From assembly GCA_013824115.1 (NCBI GenBank), contig PNNG01000036.1, positions 1-36,154 on the forward strand: a stretch of DNA of 36,154 nt. Direction: 5' to 3'. The notes under the pieces are model-generated. The model was given only the letters and a program-made list of their open reading frames with translations, searched no databases and had not been told where the DNA came from. Both the position numbers and the translations under genes were made by a program. Numbering within the stretch: position 1 is the stretch's first letter; every line of letters starts with the position of its first letter. This stretch comes from Sphingobacteriaceae bacterium (lineage in GTDB: Bacteria; Bacteroidota; Bacteroidia; UBA7662). Shown here piece after piece: positions 32,551-36,154 of this stretch.

Positions 32551-35500
32551 TCACATATTCCTTCTATACTGCCCACCGACCTCGTACATCGCTTTGGTGA
32601 TTTGTCCGAGAGAGCAGTATTTGGTGGCTTCCATGATGGCCGTAAATACGTTGCCATTGCTGATGGCTGCCGCTTGTACCTGTTTTAGCATCTGCGCTGC
32701 TTTGTCGGCCTGGGCCTGGTGCAGCAATTGTAGCATGCTGATCTGGTACTCCTTCTCTTCGGCAGTGGCACGAATCACCTCCGCGGGAATGATGGTGGGC
32801 GATCCTTTGCTGCTCAGGAAGGTGTTCACCCCAATGATGGGCAGCTCTCCGGTATGCTTCTGCATCTCGTAGTACATGCTCTCTTCCTGGATTTTGTTGC
32901 GCTGGTACATGGTTTCCATGGCACCCAAAACGCCTCCGCGCTCAGTGATCCGGTCGAACTCAGTCAGTACAGCTTTCTCCACCAAATCGGTGAGCTCTTC
33001 GATGATGAACGCCCCTTGCAGCGGGTTTTGGTTTTTGGCCAAGCCCAACTCTTTGTTAATGATCAACTGAATGGCCATGGCGCGGCGCACACTTTCTTCG
33101 GTGGGCGTGGTAATGGCTTCGTCGTAGGCGTTGGTATGCAGCGAGTTACAGTTGTCGTAAATGGCATACAGCGCCTGCAAAGTGGTGCGTATGTCGTTGA
33201 AATCGATTTCCTGTGCGTGCAACGAGCGCCCCGAGGTTTGGATGTGGTACTTCAACATCTGGCTGCGCTCGTCGGCTTTATACTTGTGCTTGAGCGCCTT
33301 GGCCCAAATGCGGCGGGCTACGCGACCAATCACCGAATATTCAGGGTCTACGCCATTGCTGAAGAAGAAGCTGAGGTTGGGGGCGAATTTGTTGATGTCC
33401 ATACCCCGACTCACGTAATACTCCACAAAGGTGAAGCCGTTGGCCAAAGTGAAGGCCAGCTGCGAAATGGGATTGGCGCCGGCTTCGGCAATGTGGTAAC
33501 CGCTGATGGATACCGAGTAGAAGTTGCGCACGTTTTCATCGATGAAAAACGACTGCACATCGCCCATCAAACGCAGCGAATATTCGGTACTGAAAATGCA
33601 GGTGTTTTGCGCCTGGTCTTCCTTCAAAATATCGGCTTGCACCGTACCGCGCACCGAACTGAGGGTACGTGCCTTGATGCTTGCATAAACGTCGGCGGGC
33701 AGCACCTGATCGCCGGTAACGCCCAGCAACATCAAACCCAAACCGTTGTTGCCTTGGGGCAGCTCGTCGGCCTGGTAGCGCGGACGGGTCATGCCCTTGG
33801 CCTTGTAAATGGCGTCGATTTTAGCTTCCACCTCCTTTTCAAGGCCGTTTTCCTGGATATAGAGCTCACACTGCTGGTCGATGGCGGCATTCATGAAGAA
33901 GCCGAGCAGGATGGGCGCCGGACCGTTGATGGTCATCGATACCGAGGTAGCCGGATCGCAGAGGTTGAAACCGCTGTAGAGCTTCTTGGCATCGTCGAGG
34001 CAGCACACGCTCACGCCTGAGTTGCCGATTTTGCCGTAGATATCGGGACGGTAATCGGGGTCGTTGCCATACAGGGTCACCGAGTCGAAGGCCGTACTCA
34101 AACGTTTGGCAGGCAGGCCGTAGCTCACGTAGTGGAAACGCTTGTTGGTGCGCTCGGGACCACCCTCTCCGGCAAACATGCGGGTAGGATCTTCGCCTTC
34201 GCGTTTGAAAGGGAATACGCCCGAGGTGTATGGAAATTCGCCTGGCACGTTTTCTTGCAGGTTCCAGCGGAGGATATCGCCCCAGCCTTTGTAGCGGGGC
34301 AGACTTACCTTAGGAATTTGCAGGTGCGAAAGGCTTTCGGTATGGGTTTCCACTTCGATGGCCTTGCCGCGCACGTAGTAGGTGAATATTTTGTCCTGAT
34401 AGCGCTTCACCTTATCGGCCCAGCTTTCGATGATGTGTTTGTTTTCGCCGTCGAGCTTGCGTTCTAGGGCTTCGGCGCGACTTTCGAGGGCTTTGATGCC
34501 GCTTTGCAGCTCGGCATCGGCCATACCAGCAACGCTGCTGCCTTTGAGTTGGCTGATGCTTTCGCGCAGGTTGTAAAGCTGCTGGGCGAGCACACTTTGC
34601 TCGTCTACCCAGCTGTCGTACTGGCGAATGGTATCGGTAATCTCGCTGAGGTAGCGGGTGCGGTGAGGCGGAATGATGTAGATTTTCTCCGACATCTCGC
34701 CACTGCTGGCAAAAGTGCTTTGCAGGGGCGCATTCGTTTTGGCCACCACGGCATCCATCACCGAGCGGTAGAGGCGGTTCATGCCCGGATCGTTGAATTG
34801 CGAGGCAATGGTGCCGAATACGGGCATGGTCTCGGGGCGGTCGTCCCAACGCTGGTGGTTTCGCTGGTACTGCTTCTGCACATCGCGCAGGGCATCGAGG
34901 GCGCCGCGTTTGTCGAATTTATTGAGGGCAATGAGGTCGGCGAAATCGAGCATGTCGATTTTTTCGAGCTGGGTGGCGGCGCCGTACTCTGGCGTCATTA
35001 CGTACAGGCTCAAATCGCTGTGTTCGATGATTTCGGTATCGCTTTGTCCAATGCCTGAGGTTTCGAGGATGATGAGGTCGAAACCGGCGGCTTTGGTGAC
35101 ATCCACCGCATCTTGCACGTATTTGCTGAGGGCCAGGTTGCTTTGGCGGGTGGCCAGCGAGCGCATGTACACGCGGGGATTGTTGATGCTGTTCATGCGA
35201 ATGCGGTCGCCAAGCAGCGCGCCTCCGGTTTTGCGCTTGCTGGGGTCGACCGAAATGATGGCAATGCTTTTGCCTTTTTCGATGTCGCCACCTTCCTTAA
35301 AATCGATGAGGAAGCGGCGAACCAATTCGTCGACGAGGCTCGATTTACCCGCGCCGCCGGTGCCGGTGATGCCCAAAACGGGGGTTAATTTGGTTTCGGC
35401 ATTTTTGGCAATCATGCTGTGCACCTTGGCGCGCACGGTGGCGTATAAATCGGGGTTGTTTTCGGCGGTGGAGATGAGGCGGGCGATGCTCAGTGGCTCT

Positions 35501-35979
35501 TTTTCGATGATGTGGCTGAGTTCGCCGTTCAGACTGGTACCGGTAGCGAAATCGCACTGCTCCAACAGGTGGTTGATCATGCCTTGGAGGCCCAAGGCAC
35601 GACCATCGTCGGGCGAATAGATGCGGTTGATGCCGTAAGCATGCAGCTCGTCGATTTCGGTGGGCAGGATGGTACCGCCGCCGCCGCCAAATAGTTTGAT
35701 GTGACCGGCGCCTTTTTCGCGCAGCAGGTCGTACATGTATTTGAAAAATTCGACGTGCCCACCCTGGTAGCTGGTGATGGCGATGGCCTGCGCATCTTCC
35801 TGGATGGCGCAGTTCACGATTTCGGCCACCGAGCGGTTGTGGCCCAGGTGGATCACTTCGGCACCACTGCTTTGTAGGATGCGCCGCATGATGTTGATGG
35901 CAGCGTCGTGTCCGTCGAACAGAGAAGCTGCGGTTACAATGCGGATGTGGTTTTTAGGTTGGTACACCGTGGTTTGCAT
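32551..35979 (-). CDS. icmF: Fused isobutyryl-CoA mutase (B12-binding, G-protein chaperone and mutase in one chain)
   Basis: 1142 residues from the ATG at 35977-35979; the TTG upstream at 36006 overlaps the predicted -7 box. The B12-binding domain comes first (residues 12 to about 140) with D22-G-H24 supplying the axial His (the later Gly of DxHxxG is Ala). A MeaI-type P-loop GTPase follows: [12 protein letters not shown] at 203-214, NKFDKRG base-recognition motif. Then a linker and the large TIM-barrel mutase, with [16 protein letters not shown], which carries the Phe-type substrate pocket of IcmF rather than the Tyr/Arg of methylmalonyl-CoA mutase. It interconverts isobutyryl-CoA and n-butyryl-CoA, linking branched-chain and straight-chain acyl-CoA metabolism. 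The G domain protects or reloads the cobalamin. The gene is probably monocistronic. Confidence 0.96.
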   Translation of the reverse strand: MQTTVYQPKNHIRIVTAASLFDGHDAAINIMRRILQSSGAEVIHLGHNRSVAEIVNCAIQEDAQAIAITSYQGGHVEFFKYMYDLLREKGAGHIKLFGGGGGTILPTEIDELHAYGINRIYSPDDGRALGLQGMINHLLEQCDFATGTSLNGELSHIIEKEPLSIARLISTAENNPDLYATVRAKVHSMIAKNAETKLTPVLGITGTGGAGKSSLVDELVRRFLIDFKEGGDIEKGKSIAIISVDPSKRKTGGALLGDRIRMNSINNPRVYMRSLATRQSNLALSKYVQDAVDVTKAAGFDLIILETSGIGQSDTEIIEHSDLSLYVMTPEYGAATQLEKIDMLDFADLIALNKFDKRGALDALRDVQKQYQRNHQRWDDRPETMPVFGTIASQFNDPGMNRLYRSVMDAVVAKTNAPLQSTFASSGEMSEKIYIIPPHRTRYLSEITDTIRQYDSWVDEQSVLAQQLYNLRESISQLKGSSVAGMADAELQSGIKALESRAEALERKLDGENKHIIESWADKVKRYQDKIFTYYVRGKAIEVETHTESLSHLQIPKVSLPRYKGWGDILRWNLQENVPGEFPYTSGVFPFKREGEDPTRMFAGEGGPERTNKRFHYVSYGLPAKRLSTAFDSVTLYGNDPDYRPDIYGKIGNSGVSVCCLDDAKKLYSGFNLCDPATSVSMTINGPAPILLGFFMNAAIDQQCELYIQENGLEKEVEAKIDAIYKAKGMTRPRYQADELPQGNNGLGLMLLGVTGDQVLPADVYASIKARTLSSVRGTVQADILKEDQAQNTCIFSTEYSLRLMGDVQSFFIDENVRNFYSVSISGYHIAEAGANPISQLAFTLANGFTFVEYYVSRGMDINKFAPNLSFFFSNGVDPEYSVIGRVARRIWAKALKHKYKADERSQMLKYHIQTSGRSLHAQEIDFNDIRTTLQALYAIYDNCNSLHTNAYDEAITTPTEESVRRAMAIQLIINKELGLAKNQNPLQGAFIIEELTDLVEKAVLTEFDRITERGGVLGAMETMYQRNKIQEESMYYEMQKHTGELPIIGVNTFLSSKGSPTIIPAEVIRATAEEKEYQISMLQLLHQAQADKAAQMLKQVQAAAISNGNVFTAIMEATKYCSLGQITKAMYEVGGQYRRNM

Positions 35980-36003
35980 GCCGGAATTTTTAAATAAGCG
36001 TTG

Positions 36004-36011
36004 CAAAAATA
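36004..36011 (-). promoter_or_regulatory. -7 box of icmF
   Basis: On the minus strand TATTTTTG, a perfect TAnnTTTG, 24 bp before the ATG at 35979. I found no matching -33 TTTG at the expected distance. Confidence 0.4.
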
Positions 36012-36094
36012 GGGAATTTGGGTGGTAGTTGGCTGTAGCGAAGTAGTCGATAGTGTTGCCCGCAGACTTGGTAAGGGCGCCTGCGGCGCTAGGG

Positions 36095-36152
36095 TTTCCC
36101 GCAGACTGGCGCAGAAAAAGCGTCTGCGTAAATCTGCGCTTTCTGCGGGAAA
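36095..36152. repeat. Long inverted repeat at the right edge
   Basis: TTTCCCGCAG (36095-36104) pairs with CTGCGGGAAA (36143-36152), and inside it GCGCAGA (36109-36115) pairs with TCTGCGC (36133-36139). Together these form a two-part stem with a 17-nt loop containing another TCTGCG copy. Several partial CGCAGA copies precede it from 36060. It looks like a REP/MITE-type intergenic repeat or part of a terminator of a gene outside the window. Confidence 0.75.
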
Positions 36153-36154
36153 TC

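Overview
The window looks like chromosomal DNA of a member of the Bacteroidota, probably Chitinophagales/Saprospirales-like, although the order is a guess. The evidence is: (i) type IX secretion (T9SS) C-terminal sorting domains on two secreted proteins; (ii) several promoters of the Bacteroidota form, TTTG then 19-21 nt then TAnnTTTG, the best one in front of tRNA-Phe; (iii) families typical of the phylum, such as the TPR/membrane/HTH regulator, the GH3-beta-lactamase fusion, the basic cold-shock protein, fused IcmF and a DUF4143-type ATPase. Layout from left to right. 1-5300 (minus) is one uninterrupted reading frame for a giant secreted Ig-like repeat protein with 13 units of about 105 residues, cut by the left edge. 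5504-7300 (plus) is a divergent TPR/HTH regulator. 7414-7486 is tRNA-Phe(GAA) with its own promoter and terminator. 7576-9057 is an M43 metalloprotease with a T9SS tail, followed by thioredoxin. 9595-11550 is a tight three-gene operon of oxygen/redox enzymes: MiaE-like tRNA hydroxylase, free-Met-R-sulfoxide reductase and HemF. 11641-14694 is a GH3-beta-lactamase fusion. 14966-16030 (minus) is a FabH-like synthase. 16342-16901 is a DUF433/DUF5615 toxin-antitoxin-like pair. 17288-18430 is a pirin with a Tat-like leader. 18461-21405 (minus) holds two polytopic membrane proteins; the downstream one, a GT39-like glycosyltransferase, is split by a frameshift in a (CA)9 tract. 21495-22763 holds a cold-shock-domain gene with a structured leader and a divergent Crp/Fnr regulator. 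22787-25409 (minus) holds a DUF1801 gene and a delta-60-repeat T9SS protein. 25718-28025 (minus) is an operon of a lipoprotein and two paralogous outer-membrane barrels. 28124-30025 is a DUF4143-type ATPase gene with an array of exactly five 23-bp repeats on each side. 30175-31674 is a class V aminotransferase. 31804-32345 (minus) is a RelE/ParE-type toxin-antitoxin pair. 32551-35979 (minus) is fused isobutyryl-CoA mutase IcmF. The most noteworthy items are the paired 23-bp arrays around a single ATPase gene (with a damaged-looking start), the dinucleotide-repeat frameshift in the glycosyltransferase (candidate phase variation), the giant repeat protein hidden on the minus strand, and a recurring TAnnTTTG box 3-5 nt before start codons, which suggests leaderless mRNAs. 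Housekeeping genes (trxA, hemF, miaE-like, fabH-like, icmF, tRNA-Phe) alternate with accessory cell-surface and toxin-antitoxin modules.
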